24,917 nt of DNA from JACJWR01 sp964547485 (lineage in GTDB: Bacteria > Actinomycetota > Actinomycetes > S36-B12 > UBA10799): the NCBI GenBank assembly GCA_964547485.1, contig CAZJNU010000037.1:1-24917 (forward strand), written 5' to 3'. The notes below the pieces were generated by a model. The model searched no databases, was not told where the DNA came from, and was given only the letters and a program-made list of their open reading frames with translations. Numbering within the stretch: the first letter of the stretch is position 1; each line of letters starts with the position of its first letter. This document shows, in pieces, positions 6,410-14,206 of the stretch. The position numbers were made by a program, and so were the translations under genes.

Positions 6410-7690
6410 GTGGCGCGTATCAGTGATGGTGCCGACCTGCTGAAGTGTTCCTTCTGCGGGAAGAGTCAGAAACAGGTCAAGAAACTCATCGCCGGACCTG
6501 GGGTCTACATCTGCGATGAGTGCATTGACCTGTGCAACGAGATCATCGAGGAGGAGTTCAACGAGACCTCCGATCTTCAGTTCGACGAACTGCCCAAGCC
6601 GCGGGAAATCTACGAATTCCTGGGCCGATATGTGATCGGCCAGGAAGCCGCGAAGAAGGCTCTGAGCGTGGCGGTCTACAACCACTACAAGCGGGTGCAG
6701 GCGGGCGCCAACGAACGCAAGGCTGCCGACGACATCGAGTTGGCCAAGTCGAACATTCTGCTGCTCGGGCCAACCGGGTCGGGCAAGACGCTGTTGGCGC
6801 AGACGCTGGCGCGGATGCTGAACGTGCCGTTCGCGATCGCCGATGCGACCGCGTTGACGGAGGCCGGTTACGTCGGCGAGGACGTCGAGAACATTCTGCT
6901 GAAGCTCATCCAGGCGGCTGACTACGACGTCAAGCGGGCCGAGACCGGGATCATCTACATAGACGAGATCGATAAGATTGCCCGCAAGAGCGAGAACCCC
7001 TCAATCACCCGCGATGTCTCCGGTGAAGGCGTGCAGCAGGCACTGCTGAAGATCATTGAGGGAACGACCGCGTCGGTACCACCACAGGGTGGTCGCAAGC
7101 ACCCACATCAGGAGTTCATCCAGATCGACACCAGCAACGTGCTGTTCATCGTCGGGGGAGCCTTCTCCGGACTGGACACGATCATCTCGCAGCGGGTCGG
7201 CAAGCACACCCTCGGCTTCACCGGTGATCTCGAGCGAGCCACCGTCAATGAGCTGGATGTGTTCGCCGAGGCCATGCCCGAGGACATGCTCAAGTTCGGC
7301 TTGATCCCTGAATTCATCGGGCGACTTCCGGTGATGACCTCGGTCAGTGCGCTCGATCTGGACGGCATGATGCAGGTGCTGACGGAGCCGAAGAACGCCC
7401 TGGTCAAGCAGTATCAGCGACTGTTCGAGTTGGACAGCGTCACGCTGGAGTTCGAACCGGAGGCGTTGGAGGCCATCGCGGATCAGGCGATGAAGCGTGG
7501 CACCGGGGCCCGTGGGCTGCGGGCGATCATGGAGGAGGTCCTCCTCAACGTGATGTACGACGTGCCGAGCCGAGACGATGTGGCGGCCGTGGTGATCACC
7601 CGTGAAGTTGTGGAGCAGAACGTGCTTCCCACGCTCGTGCCGATCCGACCCGCACGCCGGGGTCGCGAGCGTCGCGAGAAGACTGCCTGA
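6410..7690 (+). CDS. clpX: ATP-dependent Clp protease ATP-binding subunit ClpX
   Basis: A hexameric AAA+ unfoldase that recognises tagged substrates and threads them into ClpP1P2. The N-terminal zinc-binding domain has C13, C16, C35 and C38. Walker A is GPTGSGKT at 120-127, and Walker B is IIYIDE with D185 and E186. The pore loop GYVGED and the RKHPHQE loop are present, as is LGF at 268-270, the equivalent of the IGF loop that docks into ClpP. RGTGARGLR near the C-terminus is sensor 2. Length is 426, normal for the family. The frame opens at 6341, but the GTG at 6410 gives the conserved start MARISDGADLLKCSFC and has AAGGAAGG upstream. Confidence 0.97.
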   Translation: MARISDGADLLKCSFCGKSQKQVKKLIAGPGVYICDECIDLCNEIIEEEFNETSDLQFDELPKPREIYEFLGRYVIGQEAAKKALSVAVYNHYKRVQAGANERKAADDIELAKSNILLLGPTGSGKTLLAQTLARMLNVPFAIADATALTEAGYVGEDVENILLKLIQAADYDVKRAETGIIYIDEIDKIARKSENPSITRDVSGEGVQQALLKIIEGTTASVPPQGGRKHPHQEFIQIDTSNVLFIVGGAFSGLDTIISQRVGKHTLGFTGDLERATVNELDVFAEAMPEDMLKFGLIPEFIGRLPVMTSVSALDLDGMMQVLTEPKNALVKQYQRLFELDSVTLEFEPEALEAIADQAMKRGTGARGLRAIMEEVLLNVMYDVPSRDDVAAVVITREVVEQNVLPTLVPIRPARRGRERREKTA

Positions 7691-7724
7691 CCTTCGCTCG
7701 CTGTCAACCGGTTCCCCTGGTTCG

Positions 7725-7745
7725 TGGGTGCAGTTGGCGCACCCA
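7725..7745 (+). terminator. Hairpin after clpX
   Basis: TGGGTGC (7725-7731) and GCACCCA (7739-7745) are perfect 7-bp arms around a 7-base loop, 34 bases after the clpX stop. No T-run follows. The likely role is the end of the clp transcript. Confidence 0.4.
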
Positions 7746-7782
7746 GACATCATTTCCCATGCGCACCTTCAGGCACTCACGG

Positions 7783-7843
7783 CGCAATAGCCACACGCAA
7801 TAGTACTTTCGGGTCATACGCTGCGGACTCTTCGTGCTAATAC
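7783..7843 (+). promoter_or_regulatory. Upstream region of the SH3-repeat gene, possible promoter
   Basis: The 286-bp spacer after clpX holds the 7725 hairpin and then this region. CGCAATAG occurs twice, at 7783-7790 and 7796-7803 (13-base period). TGCTAATAC at 7835-7843 resembles an extended -10 element. No matching -35 is evident, and the implied leader would be about 125 bases. I see nothing else in the spacer. Confidence 0.3.
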
Positions 7844-7976
7844 TGGGCCAAGGCAGGCGCGTCTGACGTGGTTCTCGCAGCGGCGTCAATAGCGTGCCCT
7901 CGAGGACGCTGTTCGTTGCCGCGGCAATCCGTCGTGGTGTCCGATGTTCCTTCCACAGACCTCAGGAGTGATCGAG

Positions 7977-8756
7977 TTGCGAACGAGCCGGTTTGGAGAC
8001 CTCCGACGGGGGTCGAAGTTGACACTCGCCATTGCTGGCGCGACGGTCGCCATGGTCGCTACCGGCGTTCCAGCGCAGGCCGCCCCTGCGCCGGCCGCCC
8101 CTGCGCCGGTTGGTGCCACATCCGCAGGAAGTACCGTCCGCGCGGCTGTCGCGCCACGGCCAGGCGACTTTCTGGCCCGAGTGGTCAGGACCGGCAGCGC
8201 GGGGCTCGCGGTGCGGGCCAAGGCCACCACAGCGAGTGCGTTCGTCCGGCGACTGCCGAATGGTGCGATGGTGCGCATCTCCTGCCAGGCGGCCGGTCAG
8301 GTCGTGACAGGCGCGGGTCGGAAGTCCAACGTGTGGAATCAGCTGTCCGGACCGGTCAGCGGTTGGGTGTCAGATATCTACACCCTGACCCCCGCGGTGA
8401 GCGGATTCTCCCCGCAGATCCGCCGCTGCCCCCGCCCGACACCGACTCCAAAGCCGACCCCCACTCCCACGCCTGCGACCACGGTCGTCGTCCTGCCCGC
8501 CTGGGGGACAAGTCTGGCCGTCCGCTCCGAACCCACTACGAAGGCGTCCGCCACCAGCCAGTTGGCAAACGGCAGCCGAGTCACGATCAGTTGCCAGGCG
8601 ACCGGCGAGCGCGTCGCCACCACCGGCGCGAGCTCGGCCGTCTGGAACAAGATCTCGGCGCCGACTGCTGGCTGGATCTCCAACCTCTACACCTCCGCCG
8701 CCAACAAGGACGCCTTCACCGCTGGCATCCCTCGCTGCCAGACCACCCTCGGCTGA
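7977..8756 (+). CDS. Secreted protein with two SH3-like (SH3b) repeats
   Basis: A 259-residue exported protein. Residues 1-35 are a signal peptide (RRGSK, then a hydrophobic core) with a probable cut after AQA. An Ala/Pro linker leads to two SH3b-like repeats, about 67-151 and 171-254, joined by a Pro-Thr linker (152-168). The repeats align without gaps at an offset of 103: LAVR 77-80/180-183, ISCQ 101-104/204-207, W120/W223, W130/W233. Each has two cysteines 48 residues apart (C103/C151, C206/C254), suggesting one disulfide per repeat. Bacterial SH3b domains often bind cell wall, but no catalytic domain is present. The TTG start is chosen for AGGAG eight bases upstream; a GTG at 7968 is inside that motif. 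Confidence 0.82.
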   Translation: MRTSRFGDLRRGSKLTLAIAGATVAMVATGVPAQAAPAPAAPAPVGATSAGSTVRAAVAPRPGDFLARVVRTGSAGLAVRAKATTASAFVRRLPNGAMVRISCQAAGQVVTGAGRKSNVWNQLSGPVSGWVSDIYTLTPAVSGFSPQIRRCPRPTPTPKPTPTPTPATTVVVLPAWGTSLAVRSEPTTKASATSQLANGSRVTISCQATGERVATTGASSAVWNKISAPTAGWISNLYTSAANKDAFTAGIPRCQTTLG

Positions 8757-8790
8757 CCTCGCCCCCACACGGGGCAGCGGTCTCTATTCT
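8755..8790 (+). terminator. Intrinsic-type terminator after the SH3-repeat gene
   Basis: Nested arms GACC (8755-8758) with GGTC (8779-8782) and GCCCC (8761-8765) with GGGGC (8771-8775) form a stem around loop CACAC. A partly T-rich tail, TCTATTCT, follows. It overlaps the TGA of the SH3-repeat gene, a usual place for a terminator. Confidence 0.6.
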
Positions 8791-8846
8791 GCCCGGCCAC
8801 AGCTGGGAGCCGCCCGCTCAGGCGCCTGGGCTGGTCGGGCGGGCAG
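8789..8846. repeat. Nested inverted repeats in the convergent spacer
   Basis: CCGCCCG (8810-8816) pairs with CGGGCGG (8836-8842). CTGCCC (8789-8794) can alternatively pair with GGGCAG (8841-8846). The enclosed loop contains the perfect palindrome CAGGCGCCTG (8819-8828). Probably a backup terminator structure between the convergent SH3-repeat gene and valS. Confidence 0.4.
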
Positions 8847-8912
8847 CTACGGCGTCCATTTCCGCGTCGGATGAGCGCCAGACCGGGCGCAGTCGGCCAG
8901 ATCTGTGAATGG

Positions 8913-8980
8913 GCGGGCATTCGCGGCCACATATGGCCGCCAACGCCCGCAATCTCCAAGGGTTGGCCGCCAGTGCCCGA
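8913..8980. terminator. Strong inverted repeat with a duplicated right arm
   Basis: GCGGGC-ATTC-GCGGCCA (8913-8929) faces TGGCCGC-CAAC-GCCCGC (8934-8950) around the 4-base loop CATA, giving about 15 pairs with two mismatches. The right arm recurs 30 bases on at 8964-8979 (TGGCCGCCAGTGCCCG, 14 of 16 identical), so the left arm could pair with either copy. It lies between convergent genes and is a likely bidirectional terminator, chiefly for valS. No gene is seen in 8757-9082. Confidence 0.5.
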
Positions 8981-9082
8981 TTTCCAGGTGCGATCGCGTG
9001 TCTGAGGCGTTGCGGCGCCCAGGTGGAACCGAAGGTTGGTCGGAACAGAAGAGGGAGCCGGGGGGAGTCGGACGCACTGCAG

Positions 9083-11683
9083 CTACTCGGCTGGCTCCGC
9101 AGGCGGCAGGACCACCTCCGCGGACAGTTCCCCCGCCGCCGCCACCAAATTCAGCTCTAGGATCCGACCGGCCGCGGCGAGGTCATCTGCGCCCGCCTCG
9201 ATCGCCGCAAGAGCCTCCGGGCTCGCCGAGATAGTCGCCGACGGCAGTTCGGTCCGCATGGAAAGCCGGTTCTCGCTCTTGGCCTTGCGGATCAGGCCGA
9301 GGGAGGCTGCGGTTGCCACCAGCACGGAGTCGTCCGCCGGGCTGCCTAGCTCGATCTGGTCCACGGTTGGCCAGTTCGCCCGATGGACCGAGCCCGGTTG
9401 CCACCAGGACCACACCTCCTCGGTGACGAACGGCAGGAACGGGGCGAACAGCCGCAACTGGATCGACAGCGCGAGCGCCAGGGTGGCCTTGGCCGAGTCA
9501 GCGCCGGTCTGCCCGCGGGTGCCGTAGGCGCGGTCCTTGACAAGTTCCAGGTAGTCGTCGCAGAAGGACCAGAAGAACGTTTCGCTGACCTCCAACGCTC
9601 GGGTGTAGTTGTAGTTCTCGAAGGCGTCGGTGGCTGCGGCCACGGCGGTGCGTAGTCGCGCCAACAGGGCGAGGTCCAGCGGCGCGGTAATCGCGGCCGA
9701 GTCAATCGTCGCGCCCATCCCGAGCGCGAACTTGGAGGCGTTCAGGATCTTGATCGCCAACCGTCGGCCGATCTTCATCTGCCCGACGTCGAAGGCGGTG
9801 TCCGTGCCTGGCCGACCCGAGGCGGCCCAATACCGAACCGCGTCACTGCCGTGTTGCTCCAGCAGGTCCGCCGGAGTGACCACATTCCCCTTGGACTTGG
9901 ACATCTTCTTACGGTCCGGGTCCAGGATCCAGCCGCTGATGGCGGCGTGCCGCCACGGCAGCGTGTCGTCCTCGAGATGGGCCCGAACAACGCTGGAGAA
10001 CAACCAGGTGCGGATGATCTCGTGCGCCTGCGGGCGAAGGTCCATCGGATACACCCGGGACCACAGGTCGGCGTCGTGAGCCCAGCCGCCGGCGATCTGG
10101 GGGGTCAACGAGGAAGTGGCCCAGGTGTCCATCACGTCCGGGTCGCCGATGAAGCCGCCCGGTTCGCCCCGCTGCGAACTGTCGTAGCCCGCGGGCACGT
10201 CAGAGGAGGGGTCCACCGGCAGGTCGGCCTCGTGCGGGAGCAGGTACTGGTCGAACAGTGGCTCACCCTCGGCGTCCAGCGGGTACCAGACCGGGATCGG
10301 TACCCCGAAGAACCTCTGCCGCGACACCAGCCAGTCGCCGTTCAGGCCCGCGACCCAGGTCGAGTAGCGGACAGCCATGTGCGGCGGATGCCACGCCAGC
10401 TGGTCACCCCGGGCCAGCAGGGCGTTGCGCAGGTCCACATCTCGGCCGCCGTTGGTGAGGTACCACTGCCGGGTGGACACGATCTCGAGGGGCTTCTCAC
10501 CCTTCTCGAAGAACTTCACCGGATGGGTGATGGGCCGCGGGTCGCCGACCAAATCGCCTGACTCAGCGAGAAGCTGGGCTACCCGCTCCTTAGCGGTGAA
10601 GGTGGTGGCGCCGGCGATCGCGGCGTAGGCCGAGCGGCCCGCATCGTCGGTGATCCACTCCGGGACGTCTGGTTTGATCCGCCCGTCCCAGCCGATGATC
10701 GCCCGGGTCGGCAGGCGAAGTTCCCGCCACCAGGTGACGTCGGTGGTGTCACCGAAGGTGCAGATCATCGCGATCCCGGAGCCCTTGTCCGGTTCCGCCA
10801 AATGGTGGGCCAGCACTGGCACTTCGACATCGAACAGGGGCGTTCGGACGCTGCTGCCGAACAGCGGTTGGTAACGCTCGTCATCGGGGTGCGCCACCAG
10901 CGCAACGCACGCGGCAAGCAGTTCCGGTCGCGTGGTCTCGATGAATACCGGCTCTCCGCCCGGGCGCGGGAAACCGATCCGGTGGTATGCGCCGGGGCGT
11001 TCCCGGTCTTCCAGTTCGGCCTGGGCGACCGCGGTGCGGAAGGTGACATCCCACAGGGTCGGCGCCTCCGCCTGGTAGGCCTGCCCGCGAGCCAGATTGC
11101 GCAGGAACGCGGTCTGGGACGCGCGCTGTGCCCGGTCATCGATCGTCTGGTAGGTGTGAGTCCAATCGACCGACAGCCCCAACTGCCGCCAGAGGGACTC
11201 AAACACCTGCTCATCGGTGACCGTCAACTGCTCGCAGAGGTGCACGAAGTTGCGTCTGGAGATGGGCAGTTGGGTCTTGCCCGGCTTCTCCGGCGGGGTG
11301 AAGTCCGGGTCGTAGGGCAGCGAGGGGTCACATCTGACCCCGTAGTAGTTCTGCACCCGTCGCTCAGTCGGCAACCCGTTGTCATCCCAGCCCATCGGGT
11401 AGAAGACCTCTTTGCCGCGCATCCGCTGGTAGCGGGCGATGCAGTCGGTGTGGGTATAGGAAAAAACATGGCCGACGTGCAGCGAGCCGCTCACGGTTGG
11501 CGGCGGGGTGTCGATCGAGTAGACCTCGGAGCGCGGCTTGCTGCGGTCAAACCGGTACGTCCCGTCGGTGGCCCAGGAATCCGACCACCGTTGTTCCAGC
11601 CCGGCCAGCGTTGGCTTCTCGGGGACCTGACCGGTGGCTGTGCTCGCGGTTGCGTGTCCGGTCTGGCGGGAGGTGTCGGTCAT
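9083..11683 (-). CDS. valS: Valine--tRNA ligase, archaeal/Rickettsia-like type
   Basis: A class I aminoacyl-tRNA synthetase that charges tRNA-Val with editing. The HIGH motif is HVGH at 69-72 and KMSKS is at 593-597. The 866-residue sequence has PPPTVSGSLHVGHVFSYTHTD and YPMGWDDNGLPTERRVQ, wording I associate with the archaeal and Rickettsia-like ValRS group. The common bacterial type has PPPNVTGSLHMGHA and PGTDHAGIATQ. The usual bacterial C-terminal coiled-coil is not apparent; the end is an Ala-rich segment. I chose the ATG at 11681-11683 (MTDTS). TAGGAT seven bases before it can be read either as a -10 for a leaderless mRNA or, through AGGA, as a ribosome binding site. The gene is on the strand opposite to clpX and folC. 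Confidence 0.95.
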   Translation of the reverse strand: MTDTSRQTGHATASTATGQVPEKPTLAGLEQRWSDSWATDGTYRFDRSKPRSEVYSIDTPPPTVSGSLHVGHVFSYTHTDCIARYQRMRGKEVFYPMGWDDNGLPTERRVQNYYGVRCDPSLPYDPDFTPPEKPGKTQLPISRRNFVHLCEQLTVTDEQVFESLWRQLGLSVDWTHTYQTIDDRAQRASQTAFLRNLARGQAYQAEAPTLWDVTFRTAVAQAELEDRERPGAYHRIGFPRPGGEPVFIETTRPELLAACVALVAHPDDERYQPLFGSSVRTPLFDVEVPVLAHHLAEPDKGSGIAMICTFGDTTDVTWWRELRLPTRAIIGWDGRIKPDVPEWITDDAGRSAYAAIAGATTFTAKERVAQLLAESGDLVGDPRPITHPVKFFEKGEKPLEIVSTRQWYLTNGGRDVDLRNALLARGDQLAWHPPHMAVRYSTWVAGLNGDWLVSRQRFFGVPIPVWYPLDAEGEPLFDQYLLPHEADLPVDPSSDVPAGYDSSQRGEPGGFIGDPDVMDTWATSSLTPQIAGGWAHDADLWSRVYPMDLRPQAHEIIRTWLFSSVVRAHLEDDTLPWRHAAISGWILDPDRKKMSKSKGNVVTPADLLEQHGSDAVRYWAASGRPGTDTAFDVGQMKIGRRLAIKILNASKFALGMGATIDSAAITAPLDLALLARLRTAVAAATDAFENYNYTRALEVSETFFWSFCDDYLELVKDRAYGTRGQTGADSAKATLALALSIQLRLFAPFLPFVTEEVWSWWQPGSVHRANWPTVDQIELGSPADDSVLVATAASLGLIRKAKSENRLSMRTELPSATISASPEALAAIEAGADDLAAAGRILELNLVAAAGELSAEVVLPPAEPAE

Positions 11684-11690
11684 GGCCGAC

Positions 11691-11696
11691 ATCCTA
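11691..11696 (-). promoter_or_regulatory. Putative -10 element for leaderless valS
   Basis: The minus strand reads TAGGAT and then 7 bases to the ATG of valS. That spacing puts the transcription start at or next to the start codon. The AGGA within it could instead be a ribosome binding site. Confidence 0.4.
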
Positions 11697-11759
11697 GGCT
11701 GGCTGAGCTGATCCGACTGGAGGGGCATCCGCGGTTGGTCGCTGGGTCGGGGAGCGCCC

Positions 11760-11765
11760 TAGCAT
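11760..11765 (+). promoter_or_regulatory. Putative -10 element for leaderless folC
   Basis: TAGCAT lies 8 bases before the GTG of folC, with TTGGTC (11735-11740) 19 bases farther upstream as a possible -35. No ribosome binding site precedes the GTG, which favours a leaderless transcript. Confidence 0.4.
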
Positions 11766-11773
11766 GGCTCTCC

Positions 11774-13306
11774 GTGACCGACAACGAGTTCGACGAGGCC
11801 CGAACCGAGATCGATCCGGCTGCCATCGAGTTGGCGCTTCGGGAGGTCGAGACGGAACTCGCGGAACGGTGGCCCGAGAACAAGGTCGCCCCGGATCTGC
11901 GGCGCGAACAGTCGCTGATGGACCTGCTGGGCTCGCCCCAGCTGGCGGTTCCGGTGATCCACGTGGCGGGTACCAACGGGAAGTCCTCCACCGCCCGGAT
12001 AATCGAGTCGCTGCTGCGGTCGTTCGGCCTCTCCACCGGCCTGTACGTCAGCCCGCACCTGAGTTCGATCCGGGAGCGGATCTGCCTGAACGGGGAACCT
12101 GTGAGCGCCGAGCGCTTCGTTCGGACGTTCCAGGATGTCGCCCCGTACGTATCGCTGGTGGATGCGCAGACCCCTGACGCGCCGATGACCGCATTCGAAG
12201 TGGTCACCGGGGTCGCCTTCGCCTGCTTCGCTGACGCGCCGGTCGACGTGATGGTGATCGAGTGCGGGATGGGGGGCCGATGGGACGCCACCAACGTGGT
12301 CGAACCGGCCGTGACAGTGATCACCCCGGTGGATCTGGATCACCAGGAGTACCTCGGCACCCAGCTAGCTGAGATCGCAGCGGAGAAGGCCGGCATCATC
12401 AAACCCGGCGCCCCGGTGGTGATGGGGCGGCAGTCGGCAGCCGTCGCAGAGGTGATCGAGGCTGCCGCCGCGGCGGTGGACGTGCCGCTGTTTCGGCAGG
12501 GGGTCGACTTCGCAGTCGAGTCACGGGCGCTGGCGGTGGGTGGTCAACTCCTGCTGTTGGCGGGTTGCGCAGGTGAGTACCCAGACATCTTCCTGCCGCT
12601 GCACGGACCTCACCAGGCGGACAATGCGGTGACCGCGCTGGCAGCCGTCGAGTGCTTCTTCGGCGAGGGGGGTCGACGCCTGAACGCAGAGACCGTCAGC
12701 CTCGGATTCGCAGCGGCGACGTCGCCGGGGCGGCTCGAAGTGTTGCGCACTGGTCCGACGGTGGTCGTGGATGCCGCCCACAATCCGGCCGGCGCGCGAG
12801 TGCTGGCCGCCAGCGTGAAAGAGGCATTCGACTTCAGCCACGTGATCGCGGTGGTGGCAGTGCTGGCGGATAAGGACGCCGTCGGCATCCTGACGTCGTT
12901 GGCCACTGTTATCGATGAGGTTGTGGTCACCCGGAACTCGTCACCGCGGTCGATGGACATCGACGAGTTGGCAGCCATCGCCGTCGGCGTCATGGGGGCG
13001 GATCGGTTGCAGGTGGCCGACGATCTGGCGGATGCGATGGAGGTGGCCACCGAGCGCGCGGACGAGTGGCTGGCCGAGGGTAGCGCCGGAATTTTGGTGA
13101 CCGGGTCCGTTGTGACCGCTGGCGATGTCCGATCAATGCTGGTGGGGGAGTTGGTGCAGTCGATCGAGGACGAGGTGGTCGCGGCCCGAGCCGCCGAGGC
13201 GGCTCCCGACCCCGAGCAGGATGCTGTCGCGGCAGCTGAAGCACTGGTGGTCGAATCGATGGCGGAGCCGGTCGAGTGGGACCCGACCCGGGAGGACCAT
13301 TCATGA
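11774..13306 (+). CDS. folC: Bifunctional folylpolyglutamate synthase/dihydrofolate synthase
   Basis: FolC, a Mur-ligase-fold enzyme, joins glutamate to dihydropteroate or tetrahydrofolate using ATP. The P-loop is HVAGTNGKSST at 63-73. SPHLSSIRERI, the ECGMGGRWDATNVV segment, and DLDHQEYLG followed by EKAGIIKPG are family motifs of the ATP and folate sites. Length is 510 residues; the last 45 or so form an acidic, Ala-rich tail beyond the usual end. The frame is open from 10802, but the upstream part is opposite valS. The GTG at 11774 gives MTDNEFDEAR and the normal distance to the P-loop. A TTG at 11735 with GGAGGGG upstream is a less likely start. The stop overlaps the next start as ATGA. 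Confidence 0.94.
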   Translation: MTDNEFDEARTEIDPAAIELALREVETELAERWPENKVAPDLRREQSLMDLLGSPQLAVPVIHVAGTNGKSSTARIIESLLRSFGLSTGLYVSPHLSSIRERICLNGEPVSAERFVRTFQDVAPYVSLVDAQTPDAPMTAFEVVTGVAFACFADAPVDVMVIECGMGGRWDATNVVEPAVTVITPVDLDHQEYLGTQLAEIAAEKAGIIKPGAPVVMGRQSAAVAEVIEAAAAAVDVPLFRQGVDFAVESRALAVGGQLLLLAGCAGEYPDIFLPLHGPHQADNAVTALAAVECFFGEGGRRLNAETVSLGFAAATSPGRLEVLRTGPTVVVDAAHNPAGARVLAASVKEAFDFSHVIAVVAVLADKDAVGILTSLATVIDEVVVTRNSSPRSMDIDELAAIAVGVMGADRLQVADDLADAMEVATERADEWLAEGSAGILVTGSVVTAGDVRSMLVGELVQSIEDEVVAARAAEAAPDPEQDAVAAAEALVVESMAEPVEWDPTREDHS

Positions 13307-13650
13307 AGGTGCTGGGCACGAGTGTGCTGGTATTCGAAGCGATCGTGGTGGCGTTGTTCATCCCGGTCGCCTACTTCACCGGCGCCGCCACCGATGGATC
13401 AACGGCTGCCTGGCTCGGCGGCGGCCTTGCAATCGCTTGCCTGGTCGGAGCGGGGATGGTGACCCGGCCCGGCGGGATCGCGGTGGGTTGGGCGATCCAG
13501 GTGCTGGTACTCGCCTGCGGTTTTGTGGTGCCGCTGATGTTCGTCCTCGGCGGGATGTTCGCCGCGCTCTGGTGGGCGGCAGTTCACTTCGGCCGAAAGG
13601 CGGATGCGGCGACCCGCACCCGTGAGGGGGGACAGACACCACTGACGTAG
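13303..13650 (+). CDS. DUF4233 family small membrane protein
   Basis: A 115-residue protein with about four hydrophobic helices (roughly 5-25, 35-52, 60-78 and 80-97) and a short charged, Thr/Arg-rich cytoplasmic-type tail. The position between folC and ndk is that of the actinobacterial DUF4233 protein, which has no known function to my knowledge. The ATG overlaps the folC stop (ATGA), with GGAGG seven bases upstream, so the two genes are translationally coupled. Confidence 0.8.
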   Translation: MKVLGTSVLVFEAIVVALFIPVAYFTGAATDGSTAAWLGGGLAIACLVGAGMVTRPGGIAVGWAIQVLVLACGFVVPLMFVLGGMFAALWWAAVHFGRKADAATRTREGGQTPLT

Positions 13651-13723
13651 GCTGGCGCCACACCGTCAGCATCGTCGGCGACCTCCCCCGGACGGCCGCT
13701 GCGCAGACCTACTAGGAGCGCCC

Positions 13724-14137
13724 GTGTCCGAACGCACCCTCATCCTGGTCAAGCCCGACGGGGTCGCCCGTGGCCTGAGCGGTCAGATCCTCGCCCGGAT
13801 CGAGGCCAAGGGTTTCACGCTGGTGGCGCTGGAACTGAAGACCCTGGACCGAGCCACTGCGGAGGCCCATTACGGCGAACACGTCGACAAGCCGTTCTTC
13901 GGCGAATTGGTCGACTTCATCACCTCCGGGCCGCTGCTCGCCGGTGTGATCGAGGGCAGGGAAGCCGTCGCCGGCTGGCGCTCGATGATGGGTGCCACCG
14001 ATCCGGCGAAGTCGGCGCCGGGATCGATCCGCGGCGACTTCGCGACCCTGCTCAGCGAGAACGTGGTGCACGGTTCCGACTCCCCGGCCTCGGCCGCGCG
14101 CGAGATCGGGCTGTTCTTCCCGTCGCTGGCCGACTGA
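13724..14137 (+). CDS. ndk: Nucleoside diphosphate kinase
   Basis: Ndk moves the terminal phosphate of ATP to other (d)NDPs through a phosphohistidine. The 137-residue protein has the family start TLILVKPDGVARG (5-17) and the active-site histidine H116 in NVVHGSDS. It is of normal length and looks intact. The start is GTG with AGGAG five bases upstream. It lies 73 bases after DUF4233. TAGGCT at 13649-13654, overlapping the DUF4233 stop, could be a -10 but is unsupported by a -35. Confidence 0.96.
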   Translation: MSERTLILVKPDGVARGLSGQILARIEAKGFTLVALELKTLDRATAEAHYGEHVDKPFFGELVDFITSGPLLAGVIEGREAVAGWRSMMGATDPAKSAPGSIRGDFATLLSENVVHGSDSPASAAREIGLFFPSLAD

Positions 14138-14206
14138 CGACGGTTGTCGGCAGACTGTGTCGGACCGAATGGACTCTGACGGACGCAAGGGGTAGCGGGC
14201 ATTACG

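Noticed and set aside
10802..11773. N-terminal extension of the folC frame
   Set aside because: It lies antisense to valS, and FolC needs only the part from 11774.
11684..11773. T-box or other amino-acid riboswitch before valS
   Set aside because: The spacer is only 90 bp, holds no T-box sequence, and the likely transcript start is at the start codon.
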